Shown: positions 53,483 to 63,285 of the stretch, piece after piece
Layout: every line of letters begins with the position of its first letter
Position numbering within the stretch: position 1 is the first letter of the stretch
The notes under the pieces: model-generated
The model's database searches: none
What the model was told of the DNA's origin: nothing
Seen by the model: the letters and a program-made list of their open reading frames with translations, nothing else
Program-made: the position numbers and the translations under genes
Assembly: GCA_963825845.1 (NCBI GenBank)
Contig: CAWGVL010000025.1
Span: forward strand, 1-64,000
Length of the DNA: 64,000 nucleotides
Source: DASQDN01 sp963825845
GTDB lineage: Bacteria; Acidobacteriota; Terriglobia; Bryobacterales; Bryobacteraceae
Reading direction: 5' to 3'

Positions 53483-53866
53483 ATGCCCAGGTCTCCTGAA
53501 ATCATCAAGGTTGAACATCTACCGCCGCAGAACGATACCTACTCACAAGCGGTCAGGCTGGGTGACGTTATTTATATCTCCGGACAACTCGGCGTCCGGC
53601 GCGACGGCACTCTGCCTGAAAGTTTCCAGGCACAGGTGCGCCAAGCGCTGGAGAACGTCCGGACTGTGTTGCGGGCAGCCGGATCGGATCTCTCCCTCGT
53701 CGCCAAGGTGAACATCTACGTCACCGATTTCGGCAAGCTACGGGAAATGAACGAGGTCTATCCCGAGTACTTTCCACATCGGCCCGCGAAGACAACGGTC
53801 GAGATTGCGCGCCTGGACAAAGGTGCGCAGATCGAGGTTGAGGTCGTTGCGGCGGCTGGGAGTTGA
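53483..53866 (+). CDS. RidA/YjgF-family protein lacking the catalytic Arg
   Basis: 127 residues, trimer-forming RidA fold: SQAVRLGDVIYISGQLGVRRDG, VRQALENVRTVLRAAGSDLS, VAKVNIYVTDFGKLREMNEVYPEYF and EIARLDKGAQIEVEVVAAA. RidA deaminates reactive enamines and imines using an Arg in the PAR(S/T) motif; here the site reads RPAKTT, with Lys, which places it among Rid subfamilies lacking that Arg. It may bind rather than deaminate, or act with the amidohydrolase. I start at ATG 53483 (MPRSPEII). Confidence 0.9.
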   Translation: MPRSPEIIKVEHLPPQNDTYSQAVRLGDVIYISGQLGVRRDGTLPESFQAQVRQALENVRTVLRAAGSDLSLVAKVNIYVTDFGKLREMNEVYPEYFPHRPAKTTVEIARLDKGAQIEVEVVAAAGS

Positions 53867-53867
53867 C

Positions 53868-55226
53868 CTACAGTTCGCTGAGGTGCTGTAGTTGACCGGT
53901 GCTATCGCCGAGGCGTTCCGTCGGCACATTCATCCGCTCCAATAACGAGAGATACAGGTTCGTCATCGGGGTGCCCTTCTCGTATTGAATATGGCGTCCG
54001 GTTTTAAGGCGTCCCTCACCGCGGCCGGCCAGGAGCACGGGCAGGTCTTTATGCGAGTGGCTGTTGCCGTCGCAGATTGCGCCGCCGTAGACGATCATCG
54101 AGTGGTCAAGCAGCGAGCCATCGCCGTCTTTGGTCGCCTTCAGCTTCTCGAGGAAGTGTGCGAAGAGGCTCACGTGATACGTGTTGATCTTCGTGATCTT
54201 CTCGATCATGTCCGGCAGGTTACGGTGATGTGAGAGAGGATGGTGCGGGTCCGGCACACCGATCTCGTTGTACGTTCGCACGCTTGCCTCACGCCCAAAG
54301 AGCAACGTCGAGACGCGCGTAACATCCGCCTGAAACGCGAGCACCTGGAGGTCGAACATCATCTTGATGTAGTCGGCAAACGCCACCGGCACACCGGCGG
54401 GCTTTTCAATGTCCGGCGTGAACTTGCGTTGATCTTTCTCCGCGAGTTGAATACGCTGCTCGAGTTCACGCACGCCCGTCAAATACTCATCCAATTTGCG
54501 GCGATCCGCGGGGCCGAGGTCCTGAACCAGTCGCTGCGTACGATTGTTCACGACATCGAGAATGCTCTTGCGCTGCGCGGCGCGACGCGCACGGGCTTCC
54601 GGAGTGGCGGAGAAATCGTCATCGCCGAACAAACGTTCAAAGACAATACGAGGGTTCGTCTCGGGCGGCATCGGCGTCTGCGGGCCACGCCAGGAAATGC
54701 TGTTCGTGTATGCGCAGCTATACCCGGAATCGCATGAGCCGACGGTGCGGGAGTCCTCACACCCGAGTTCGAGCGAGGCCAGCCGCGTTGCTGATCCGAG
54801 GTTCTTGGCCGCAATCTGGTCGACCGAAATGCCTGCTCGAATATCGGCTCCGGCGGTCTTCTTCGGATGAACACCCGTCAGGAAGCATGCGCCGGCACGG
54901 GCGTGATCTCCGCCGCCATCGCCCAGCGCGTCGGCGTTCTGGTGATCGAGCCCTGAAAGAACGAGCAAGTCCTCGCGGAAGCCTTCGAGCGGCTTCAGGA
55001 TAGGTGACATCGCGAAGTCTGCGCCCGTTGTGGCCGGTCTCCAGTCCTTCATCGTTACGCCGTTCGGGATGTACGTGAACGCGAGCCGCAGGGGAGCCTT
55101 CGTCGCTGCCGTGTTTGCCGGGCTTGCGAGCGCCGGCTGCATAGCATCGAGCATCGGTAGCGCGACAGCCGCGCCGAGACCTCTTAAAAATGTCCTGCGG
55201 TGCAGGTGCTTGCCGGTGATGATCAT
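53868..55226 (-). CDS. DUF1552 Tat-exported protein
   Basis: A 452-residue exported protein with Tat signal HRRTFLRGLGAAVALPMLDAM. It belongs to the DUF1552 family: LAFTYIPNGVTMKDWRP, LLVLSGLDHQNADALGDGGGDHARAGACFLTG, LASLELGCEDSRTVGSCDSGYSCAYTNSISW, and SHHRNLPDMIEKITKINTYHVSLFAHFLEKL. The function is unproven; genes always accompany DUF1592-type cytochromes in planctomycetes and acidobacteria. It overlaps the upstream DUF1592 gene by 4 bases (ATGA) and is convergent with the RidA-like gene. Confidence 0.88.
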   Translation of the reverse strand: MIITGKHLHRRTFLRGLGAAVALPMLDAMQPALASPANTAATKAPLRLAFTYIPNGVTMKDWRPATTGADFAMSPILKPLEGFREDLLVLSGLDHQNADALGDGGGDHARAGACFLTGVHPKKTAGADIRAGISVDQIAAKNLGSATRLASLELGCEDSRTVGSCDSGYSCAYTNSISWRGPQTPMPPETNPRIVFERLFGDDDFSATPEARARRAAQRKSILDVVNNRTQRLVQDLGPADRRKLDEYLTGVRELEQRIQLAEKDQRKFTPDIEKPAGVPVAFADYIKMMFDLQVLAFQADVTRVSTLLFGREASVRTYNEIGVPDPHHPLSHHRNLPDMIEKITKINTYHVSLFAHFLEKLKATKDGDGSLLDHSMIVYGGAICDGNSHSHKDLPVLLAGRGEGRLKTGRHIQYEKGTPMTNLYLSLLERMNVPTERLGDSTGQLQHLSEL

Positions 55227-57712
55227 GTCTTATTTCGGTCCTGTCGAGCCATCTGAAAAGGTAAGCTGTTCACAATCTCCAGCACCAGGCTGGAGAACTT
55301 ATAATCGTTTTCCGAAATGCGGCCGGCGATACTCTTGACCGTCCGCCGGTCATATCGCTCCAATCCCCGGCCGAGCGCATACGTTAACAGTTTATCGGTT
55401 ACGCACTCGGCGAATTTTGGCGCATCCTTCGCGATCAGAGACTTCAAATCCGCTGCGCCTTTGAAGCTGCGACCGTCGGGCAAAGTACCGGCCGAGTCGA
55501 TGTCGAACTTGCCGTCTTTCGTCCGCCACTGGCCGATCGCGTTGAAGTTCTCGAAGCCGAAACCGACCGGGTCCATTTTTGCGTGACACGACGAGCACAC
55601 GGGATTCGTCCGGTGCTCCTCCATCTGCACGCGGAGCGATGCAGCCGCGCCGATCTTCGCTTCATCGAGCGAAGGGACGTTTGGCGGCGGCGGCGGAATG
55701 GGTTCGTTCAGGAAATTCTCGAGAATCCACTTGCCGCGCAGCACTGGCGACGTCCGTGTCGCGTACGACGACACCGTCAGCACGCTGGCTTGCGTCAGGA
55801 CGCCGCCTCGCGGGGTACCGGTGAGGTCGACCTTCCGGAAGTCCGTGCCTTTTACACCCGGAATGCCGTAAAACGAAGCCAATTTCTCGTTCACGAAGGT
55901 GTACTTCGCGTCGATCATGTCGAGGATGCTCCGGTCGTTGCGGATGAGGTTCTCGAAGAACATCTCCGTCTCCTGCCGCATCGACATTCGGAGGTAATCG
56001 TCGAATTCGGGGAACTTCTCTCGATCGGGCGCGACCGATTCCAGCCGGCGGAGTTCCAGCCACTGCCCGGCGAAGTTCTCGACCAGAGCCCTGGCTTTCG
56101 GATCCTGGAGCATCCGCTTGACTTGGGCAGAGAGTACCGCGGGTTTACGTAACGAACCTGATTCAGCGGCGCGCATCAGTTCTTCATCAGGCATGCTGGA
56201 CCAGAGGAAATAGGACAGGCGGGATGCCAAGGCGAACTGGCTGATCGGCCGGACATCCGATTCGCCCGGTTTCTTATTGGGTTCGTTTTGCTCAATTCGG
56301 AACAGGAAGTCGGGCGAGACAAGGATGGCTTGGAGTCCTGCGCCGAGCGCTTCGTCGAAGTTCGAGCCCTGCTGCTTGGCGGAGGCCACTAAGTCCCGGT
56401 AAGGCTTCAGTTCGATTGCGGTGACGGGTCGTCGGAATGCCCGGCGGGCAAATTGGGAGAGGATCTTCCGCTCACACCCCGGCTGATGCTGGCCGGTCAC
56501 ATGGCCGCAGGTGAAAATTCGCTTGCGAGTCTCGATCGGCGATACGGGTGTCGCATTGTACGGTCCGAGCGCTTCTACGAAATGAACCCAAACGCGATTG
56601 GCCGGCACTTTGAACCGCTCGGCCCGTTTTACGGCTTGAGCTTTGAGTTCAGCGATTTGCTCGGGAGTCGCACCCTCAGGGATTTTGACTCCGCGCATCG
56701 GGTCTCTGCCCGGCGGAATCGGCCGCTTTGAGGGATTCGGGCCACCATAGCTCGGCGGCAGTCCTTCATATAGGCGCAGAAGCGAGGCGGCAACCCAATG
56801 ATCGCCCGCCGGAATGTGGATTTTCGTCTCGGCTTGCGCGCCAAAGAGGTCGATGCTTCCACCGTCGCTCGGCGCGTCGATATTTAATGTAGATAACTGC
56901 TTACCGTCGATCCAGATCGCGATGTGGACGGGCTCACTGCCATTCGGACGGCGGCCTTCGAGGGCCACCCGGAACGTGTACTCGCCGTCTCCCGGGAATC
57001 GCATCATCGCGTGGAGGGCGTTAGGCATCGAGAGGCCAGTTAAGTCATAGTCAGTCTGAGGCTTAGGGTACAGCGTAAACTCGCGGCTCGGCGGCTGCGA
57101 GCGAAGCGCCATCGGCTTCAGCTTCTCGGGTCCGAACATCGCCGTGCGCACAACCACCTCAGCGGCCCTCAGGTACTTCTCGAGGAGGACAGGGGACAGA
57201 GAAAGAACATCTCCAATGTTGTCAAAGCCATAGCCGGAATCGTCTTGCGGAAAGTCGTCCGCCGGCCGGAAATTCACGCCGAGAAGGTCACGAACGGTGT
57301 TGTTGTACTCGGCTCGATTAAGACGCCTTGCCGTCACCTTGCCCGGGTCGGGCTTTGAAGCGAGTTCAATGCGTTTGATTTCGTCGGTAATCCAGCGGCT
57401 TACGGCTTCGATGTCGGTTTGCGAGGGGCGGGGCGAGCCTTTCGGTGGCATTGTGCCGTCGAGCAATCGGTGCGACACCTTCTCCCATACCTCGGGGTCA
57501 TGGGCGATCGACTCGGCGGTCTTGAACTGCCCCAAATCGAGGTCGCCGGACTTCAGTGCCGAGTTGTGGCACGCGAAGCACCGCTTCGCGATCAGGGGTT
57601 TTACCGTTTTGTCGAATTGCTCGGACGAGCCAGTGATCTTGGGAGTTGGGGCTCCAACCAGACCGAAAGTAACAACTGCTAGCGCGATGAGCCGAAAGTG
57701 TCTTCTATGCAA
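55223..57712 (-). CDS. DUF1587/1592/1588/1585 multidomain protein with c-type haem
   Basis: An 829-residue secreted protein. A signal peptide is followed by a single c-type haem site CFACHN (Cys45-Cys48-His49) in a PSD1-like cytochrome domain. Then come DUF1587 (ARRLNRAEYNNTVRDLLGVNFRPADDFP), carbohydrate-binding-like beta text, DUF1595/1592 (FARRAFRRPVTAIELKPYR, SRLSYFLWSSMPDEELM), DUF1588 (LTGTPRGGVLTQASVLTVSSYATRTSPVLRGKWIL) and DUF1585 (YALGRGLERYDRR). A further CSSCHAKMDP near residue 710 provides another haem-like motif. Probably an extracellular oxidative depolymerisation complex with DUF1552. Confidence 0.9.
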   Translation of the reverse strand: MHRRHFRLIALAVVTFGLVGAPTPKITGSSEQFDKTVKPLIAKRCFACHNSALKSGDLDLGQFKTAESIAHDPEVWEKVSHRLLDGTMPPKGSPRPSQTDIEAVSRWITDEIKRIELASKPDPGKVTARRLNRAEYNNTVRDLLGVNFRPADDFPQDDSGYGFDNIGDVLSLSPVLLEKYLRAAEVVVRTAMFGPEKLKPMALRSQPPSREFTLYPKPQTDYDLTGLSMPNALHAMMRFPGDGEYTFRVALEGRRPNGSEPVHIAIWIDGKQLSTLNIDAPSDGGSIDLFGAQAETKIHIPAGDHWVAASLLRLYEGLPPSYGGPNPSKRPIPPGRDPMRGVKIPEGATPEQIAELKAQAVKRAERFKVPANRVWVHFVEALGPYNATPVSPIETRKRIFTCGHVTGQHQPGCERKILSQFARRAFRRPVTAIELKPYRDLVASAKQQGSNFDEALGAGLQAILVSPDFLFRIEQNEPNKKPGESDVRPISQFALASRLSYFLWSSMPDEELMRAAESGSLRKPAVLSAQVKRMLQDPKARALVENFAGQWLELRRLESVAPDREKFPEFDDYLRMSMRQETEMFFENLIRNDRSILDMIDAKYTFVNEKLASFYGIPGVKGTDFRKVDLTGTPRGGVLTQASVLTVSSYATRTSPVLRGKWILENFLNEPIPPPPPNVPSLDEAKIGAAASLRVQMEEHRTNPVCSSCHAKMDPVGFGFENFNAIGQWRTKDGKFDIDSAGTLPDGRSFKGAADLKSLIAKDAPKFAECVTDKLLTYALGRGLERYDRRTVKSIAGRISENDYKFSSLVLEIVNSLPFQMARQDRNKT

Positions 57713-57855
57713 ATGTACTCCGCAGTACCCTTACTGATGCGGAGAATAGCAGGAACGACGCCAGGATCTCAGGTCCACTACCGTACATCGGCGTTTTCTT
57801 TGTATTTGCAACGCTTTCGCGGCACGTCGAATACCGTAGAATACGTCTTAGACCC

Positions 57856-59070
57856 ATGACTGGTCGCAGCAAAACTCCCGCCCCGCCTCCGTCCGCCGGG
57901 GATATCCGCGGCCAGTTGGATCGTCTCCTCGGGAGTCCTCCATTCCGGTCGAGCCGGCGATGCTCGGATTTCCTCCGGTACGTTGTCGAGGAGAGTTCAG
58001 CCGGGCGGACTGATCAATTGAAGGAGCGGACGGTCGGTGTCGCCGTGTTTGAGCGTGATCCCGACTACGACACCAACCAGGATCCGGTTGTCCGAAATAC
58101 GGCGGGTCAGGTTCGGAAGAGGCTCGCACAGTACTATTGCGAAGCAGGCCGTGAGAGGGAGGTTCGGATCGACCTCCCGGCGGGATCGTATGTCCCCGAA
58201 ATCTATATTCCCGAAGCTGCGGCTCCGGTGCCGGAAGTTGCACCGGCAATCGAGCCGGACCGTAAAAGGTGGTGGATCGCTGGTCTTGCCGTCGCGGTTG
58301 CGCTAGCGGCTGGCGTCTTCTGGATCCAGCGCCCTCAGCCCAATGACGTCGACCGGTTTTGGGCCCCTTTGGTTCAGCATTCTGGGACGGTCGTCGTGTG
58401 CGTCGGCCAGGGGCACACGTATAAATTGGCGGGCGATTGGGATAAGATCATCGACGAATCCGGAGGACGGTTCCCCGCCTCGATCCAAAACGTTCCGGCT
58501 GGCGACGTAATTCCCACGTTCGACAGGTATGTCGGGTTAACGGATGTCCAGGCGTTGACGCGTCTCGCCGGGCTGTTTTCGAGGTTCGGCAAACAAATCG
58601 AGGTTCGGGGAGGACGCACAACGTCACTCGCGGACCTCCGGGGCAGGCCGAGTGTTCTTATCGGCGCATTTAACAACAGTTGGACTCTGAGCCTCACGGG
58701 CGAACTGCGCTTCTTCTTCGAAGAGGACGCGACGGGCAAGTTCGAGGTCGTACGCGATCGGGCGCACCCCGACAATCGATCATGGCAAGTTCGCAAAGAC
58801 CTGTCGGCGGCCCAGATCCAAACGGATTACGCGATCGTTTCGCGCGTGTTCAACCCGACCACGGAGAAGGCTATTGTGGTCGCCGCCGGAATTCGCGGGG
58901 CAGGCACCCAAGCGGCGGGAGAGTTTCTCACGAATCTGACGTACCTGTCACAAGCGCTAAAGGACGCGCCACGTGACTGGGAGGGCAAGAACGCCCAGTT
59001 CGTCCTCGGGACGAAGATGTACGGAGGAGCGCCGGGTCCCCCGACGGTCCTTGCGTCGCATTATTGGTAG
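57856..59070 (+). CDS. Single-pass membrane protein with acidobacterial HTH-like N-domain
   Basis: A 404-residue protein of a family expanded in Solibacter relatives. Residues 15-115 are cytosolic (GQLDRLLGSPPFRSSRRCSDFLRYVVEES, AVFERDPDYDTNQDPVVRNTAGQVRKRLAQYYCEAG, LPAGSYVPEIY), resembling a DNA-binding or regulatory domain. One membrane helix spans about 138-156. The outer part (165-404) has alpha/beta text including TYKLAGDWDKII and VLIGAFNNSWTLSL, a possible ligand-binding domain. A one-component transmembrane regulator is plausible (inference). It abuts the convergent NHL gene by 4 bases. Confidence 0.7.
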   Translation: MTGRSKTPAPPPSAGDIRGQLDRLLGSPPFRSSRRCSDFLRYVVEESSAGRTDQLKERTVGVAVFERDPDYDTNQDPVVRNTAGQVRKRLAQYYCEAGREREVRIDLPAGSYVPEIYIPEAAAPVPEVAPAIEPDRKRWWIAGLAVAVALAAGVFWIQRPQPNDVDRFWAPLVQHSGTVVVCVGQGHTYKLAGDWDKIIDESGGRFPASIQNVPAGDVIPTFDRYVGLTDVQALTRLAGLFSRFGKQIEVRGGRTTSLADLRGRPSVLIGAFNNSWTLSLTGELRFFFEEDATGKFEVVRDRAHPDNRSWQVRKDLSAAQIQTDYAIVSRVFNPTTEKAIVVAAGIRGAGTQAAGEFLTNLTYLSQALKDAPRDWEGKNAQFVLGTKMYGGAPGPPTVLASHYW

Positions 59071-59073
59071 CCG

Positions 59074-60303
59074 CTAGCTTCTAGGCTTCGGCCACACGAC
59101 ACCCTGGTCCTTCTTTGTAACGGGCGCGAGGCCACGGAAATGGAACTTCTGCACACGCTGCCCGCGATATGTTTCCGTAGTGTAGATGTTTCCTTTGGAG
59201 TCGGTGGCAATGCTGTGGACCGCATAGAACGCGCCGGGTTGCCGACCACCATCCCCGAAGGTCGTTAGAATCTCCAGCGTGTCGCGCTGAAGCACGTGAA
59301 CCTTCATATTGGAGCCATCGGCGACGTACAAATATTTCTGCTGGGGATCCCTCGAAAGCGCCACGTCGAACGCCGACCCGTCACCAAGCGTGTCCTTGGC
59401 GATGAATTGTTCTTTGACGTATGTCCCGTCCGTCTTGAAGACCTGGATGCGATCATTGGTCCGATCGCAGACGTAAAGCAGGCCGTCGTTGGCAAGCGCA
59501 ACGCCGTGAACTGGAGTTCGGAACTGCTTGGAAGGTGGATCGCTGGGGTTGTATGGCCCGAGTTCTTTGTCGTCCGGCTTGTTGCCGTATGCTCCCCAAT
59601 GACGCTTATATTTGCCTGTGTCGGCATCGTAGACGATAACCCGGCGATTGCCATAGCCGTCGGCCACATACAGTTCATTCGTCTTCGGGTCGACGAGCGA
59701 CTTCGCAGGGAGGCGAAGGTTGTCCGTATCGTTGCTGCCCTTGCTTTGATTCGGTTTGCCGATCTGCATGAGGAACTTTCCGGACTGCGTGAACTTCAGA
59801 ACCATGCTGTCATGCACCGAACCTGCCGCTGCCATTTTGCTCTCATCGGATGCGAGGGCGGCAGGCTGCTGTCCCCGGCCATTGCCCCCGATCCACACGT
59901 TGCCTTTATAGTCCACGTCAATGCCGTGATTCGAGGACGGCCACTCGTATCCTTGTCCGGGACCACCCCACGAACCGATGAGGTCGCCCGCCTGGTTGAA
60001 CTGAAGAACGGCCGGCGCGGGAACGCAACACTCGGATGCACGTGGCTTCCACGTGGCGTATTTCTCCTTCGCTTCGAGCGAGCCTTCGCGGTGGATTATC
60101 CAAACATTGTCCTTGCCATCGACAGCAACGCCGATGGTCGCGCCGATGACCCAGTGGTTCGGCAGAGGCTTGGGCCACAGCGGATCGACTTCAAACCTGG
60201 GAGCCTGCACGCCCGCGGCAGCGACCGCGGATCGCTTTTGCATCAGTCCGACTGTGACAAGAACAGCCGCACATGCGGCTCCAGCAAGGTACTTCCGCTT
60301 CAT
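59074..60303 (-). CDS. Exported NHL-repeat beta-propeller protein
   Basis: A 409-residue secreted protein with signal peptide (KYLAGAACAAVLVTVGLM). It has six or more NHL-type blades: GIDVDYKGNVWIGGNG, NLRLPAKSLVDPKTNELYVADGYGNRRVIVYDADTG, GVALANDGLLYVCDRTNDRIQVFKTDG, SIATDSKGNIYTTETYRGQRVQKF. Propellers of this kind bind ligands or act as peptidylamidoglycolate-lyase-like lyases; the catalytic residues of the latter are not clear. It is monocistronic and divergent from the HupE-like gene with 59 bases between starts. Confidence 0.85.
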   Translation of the reverse strand: MKRKYLAGAACAAVLVTVGLMQKRSAVAAAGVQAPRFEVDPLWPKPLPNHWVIGATIGVAVDGKDNVWIIHREGSLEAKEKYATWKPRASECCVPAPAVLQFNQAGDLIGSWGGPGQGYEWPSSNHGIDVDYKGNVWIGGNGRGQQPAALASDESKMAAAGSVHDSMVLKFTQSGKFLMQIGKPNQSKGSNDTDNLRLPAKSLVDPKTNELYVADGYGNRRVIVYDADTGKYKRHWGAYGNKPDDKELGPYNPSDPPSKQFRTPVHGVALANDGLLYVCDRTNDRIQVFKTDGTYVKEQFIAKDTLGDGSAFDVALSRDPQQKYLYVADGSNMKVHVLQRDTLEILTTFGDGGRQPGAFYAVHSIATDSKGNIYTTETYRGQRVQKFHFRGLAPVTKKDQGVVWPKPRS

Positions 60304-60362
60304 GCATCTTCCTCCGTCAGGCTAGGCTATGATACTCGATTCGGTTCACAGGGAACAACGCA

Positions 60363-61541
60363 TTGCGATTCTATCCTATGCTGTTACTCGCCGTGGTCGC
60401 GACGGCTCACGAGATCCCTCGCGACGCGACGGTGCATGCTTTCATTCGCCCAAGGGCTCAGCAATTACAACTGATCGTCAGGGCTCCATTGGGCGTGATT
60501 CGCGATATTGCCTTTCCGGAAGACGCGCGGGGATACCTCAAGGTGGAAGAACTTGCGCCGCTGCTGCCGGACCTGGTTACTGTTCAAATTGCTGACCTGA
60601 TCGAGATCTATGAAAGAGATCGTCGGCTTCCGAGACCCCGCGTTGCAGCAACACAGATCTCGCTGGAATCCGATCGTTCGCTTGCCTCATTTGACGAGGC
60701 TGTCGCACATATTACCGGGCCGAAGTTGCCTAACACGGCGAATGTCGTCTGGAATCAGGTTTATCTCGACGTGCTATTTGAATACCCGATTCAGTCCGAT
60801 AGGTCTGCGTTCTCTATACGACCGGGGTTTGAACGGCTTGCCGCGGATGTAGTCACGGTGCTGAGGTTCGAATCTCCTGATGGAACTGTTCGGGCGTACG
60901 AGTTCCGCGGCGATCCGGGACGGGTTCCTCTCGATCCTCGGTGGTTCCAGGCAACGTGGCGGTTTGTGCAGATGGGATTTTTCCACATCCTGGATGGAAT
61001 CGACCACCTCTTATTTCTGTTATGCCTCGTGATTCCGTTCCGCCGGTTCCGTCCTCTGGTTTTGGTGGTCACGGCGTTCACGGTGGCACACTCGATCACT
61101 CTGATCACGTCAGCCTTTAACTTCGTGCCTGACGCGCTGTGGTTTCCACCGTTGATCGAGACGCTGATCGCGGCCTCCATCGTCTACATGGCGCTCGAGA
61201 ACATTGCGGGCAATGTCACCGACCGGCGCCGTTGGGTGATGGCGTTCGCATTCGGGCTCGTACATGGGTTCGGATTCTCGTTCGCGCTGAGGGAGACGCT
61301 TCAGTTCGCGGGATCTCACCTGCTCACATCTTTGCTCGCCTTCAACGTAGGTGTCGAACTCGGGCAAATTCTCGTCCTGATGCTGTTTATCCCACTGCTC
61401 GATCTGTTGTTTCGATATGTCGTTAAGGAACGGATGGGTACCATCATCGTTTCGGCGCTGGTGGCGCATACCGGATGGCATTGGATGATCGAACGCGCGA
61501 ATCATTTAAGGCAGTTTCGATTCTATTGGCCGGGAGCGTAA
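60363..61541 (+). CDS. HupE/UreJ-like membrane protein
   Basis: A 392-residue protein with a signal peptide (MLLLAVVATAHE), an extracytoplasmic beta-rich region up to about 195, then the HupE/UreJ_2 module: MGFFHILDGIDHLLFLLCLVIPFR, LVVTAFTVAHSITLITSAF, VYMALENIAG, FAFGLVHGFGFSFALRE and LLAFNVGVELGQILVLML. His residues in HILDGIDHLLF and GLVHGFGF suggest metal (nickel or cobalt) contact. No hydrogenase or urease genes are present, so the role differs from the namesake. TTG start at 60363; it is followed by the esterase-SMP30 gene after 10 bases. Confidence 0.83.
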   Translation: MRFYPMLLLAVVATAHEIPRDATVHAFIRPRAQQLQLIVRAPLGVIRDIAFPEDARGYLKVEELAPLLPDLVTVQIADLIEIYERDRRLPRPRVAATQISLESDRSLASFDEAVAHITGPKLPNTANVVWNQVYLDVLFEYPIQSDRSAFSIRPGFERLAADVVTVLRFESPDGTVRAYEFRGDPGRVPLDPRWFQATWRFVQMGFFHILDGIDHLLFLLCLVIPFRRFRPLVLVVTAFTVAHSITLITSAFNFVPDALWFPPLIETLIAASIVYMALENIAGNVTDRRRWVMAFAFGLVHGFGFSFALRETLQFAGSHLLTSLLAFNVGVELGQILVLMLFIPLLDLLFRYVVKERMGTIIVSALVAHTGWHWMIERANHLRQFRFYWPGA

Positions 61542-61551
61542 GCTGATACCT

Positions 61552-63274
61552 ATGAAGATCCTGTTATGGCTGTCCATGTGCGCTGCCTTGACTGCCCAGG
61601 AGTACACGCCCGGACCCGATTCGAATCGTCAACCGAACGTCCCGCAAGGTAAAGTGACACAGCACAAATGGACGAGCAAGATCTTCCCGGGGACGGAGCG
61701 CGATTATTGGGTTTACGTTCCCGCGCAATACGACGGCTCGAAACCGGTCTGCGTGATGATCTTCCAGGACGGCGGGGGTCTTGTCGCGGAGAACGGCACG
61801 TGGCGCGCTCCGATTGTCTTCGACAATCTGATCCACAAGCGCGAGATACCGGTAACAATTGGAATTTTCATTAATCCCGGAGTGTTACCCGCGTTATCGC
61901 CAGATACACAACAATCACGGTACAACCGTAGTTTCGAGTACGATGCGCTGGGCGATCGCTATGCGCGATTCCTGTTGGAGGAGATTCTTCCTGAAGTCGG
62001 CAAGCAGTACAAGCTGTCGAACGATCCCAATGACCGTGCGCTCGCGGGCTCCAGTTCTGGCGCGATTGCCGCGTTTACGGCTGCCTGGGAGCGGCCCGAC
62101 GCGTTCCGGCGTGTCCTCAGTTTCATAGGAAGCTATACGAACCTGCGCGGCGGCCAGATCTATTCGTCATTGATCCGCAAAACAGAACCGAAACCGCTGC
62201 GCGTCTTTGTGCAGGATGGCAAGGCCGATCAGAACATCTATGCTGGCAACTGGTGGATTGGCAACCAGGATATGGCGTCCGCGCTCGAGTACGCCGGCTA
62301 CGACACAACCTTCGTTGTCGGTACGGAGGGTCACAACGGCAAGCACGGGTCGGCGATTCTGCCCGACGCGCTGCGCTGGCTGTGGCGTGATTACCCGAAG
62401 CCCATCACGACAGCGGCGAAGATCTCAGATCGTCACGAGGTACGGTTGATTTTGGATCCCGGCAAAGATTGGGAACTCGTCAGCCAGGGACATAAGCTCA
62501 CCGAGGGTCCCGCGATCGATCGTGATGGAAATGTGTTCTTCACGGATATTCCGAACAACCGAATCCATAGAATCGGCGTGGATGGCAAGGTCACGGTGTT
62601 CAAAGAAGATTCGGGCGGAGCGAATGGCTTGATGTTTGGTCCCGATGGACGACTTTATGCGTGCCAGAACGGACGCAAGCGCATCGTGGCCTACGACAAA
62701 GATGGCAAGGAATCCGTGATCGCCGAGGGTGTCAATTCAAATGACCTCACGATTAATCGCAAGGGCGAAATCTATTTTACGGAGCCTCCGACCAAGCGCG
62801 TGTGGTTCATCGATGCGAAGGGCGACAAACGCGTCGTACACGAGGGCATCGAATCGCCGAATGGAGTTTTGCTATCCGGCGGACCAGTCGTTGCTGTATG
62901 TGACGGATTATCGAGGTAAGTGGGTCTGGTCGTTCCAGGTGCAGCCAGATGGATCGATTACGAATGGCCAGCCCTTTTATCGCATGGAAACGTCGGATGA
63001 GTCGTCCGTGAGCAATGCGGATGGGATGACGGTCGATACCGACGGGTATCTGTATGTCGCTACCCAGGCGGGTCTTCAAATCTGCGATCAGGCAGGCCGG
63101 GTTGTCGCGATCCTGAATAAGCCTCATGAGGGACGACTTACGAACGTCGTATTCGCGGGCCCCGATATGCAGACTTTGTATGTCACCGCGGGTGACAGGG
63201 TTTACCGACGGCATATTCGCCGCAAGGGCGTGCTTCCTTGGGCGCCGGTGATGCCCCCTCGCCCGCGCTTGTAG
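61552..63274 (+). CDS. Exported esterase-SMP30/gluconolactonase fusion (one frameshift)
   Basis: About 573 residues. Signal peptide (LLWLSMCAALTA), then an esterase-D-like alpha/beta hydrolase at about 30-270 (YWVYVPAQYDGSKPVCVMIFQDGG, the nucleophile elbow LAGSSSGAIAAFTAAWE, and HNGKHGSA at the His). An SMP-30/gluconolactonase-type propeller follows (SQGHKLTEGPAIDRDGNVFFTDIPNNRIHRI, SNDLTINRKGEIYFTEP, ADGMTVDTDGYLYVATQ). Joining enterochelin-esterase-like and lactonase parts is typical of acidobacterial and planctomycete secreted enzymes. The frame shifts near 62885 (one extra G), joining GVLLS to ADQSLLYVTDYRG. Confidence 0.83.
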
Positions 63275-63285
63275 CACGCACGGAG

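Noticed and set aside
59296..60474. 392-residue open frame antisense to the NHL propeller
   Set aside because: Sense strand has signal peptide and blades; antisense has no domain and overlaps the next gene.
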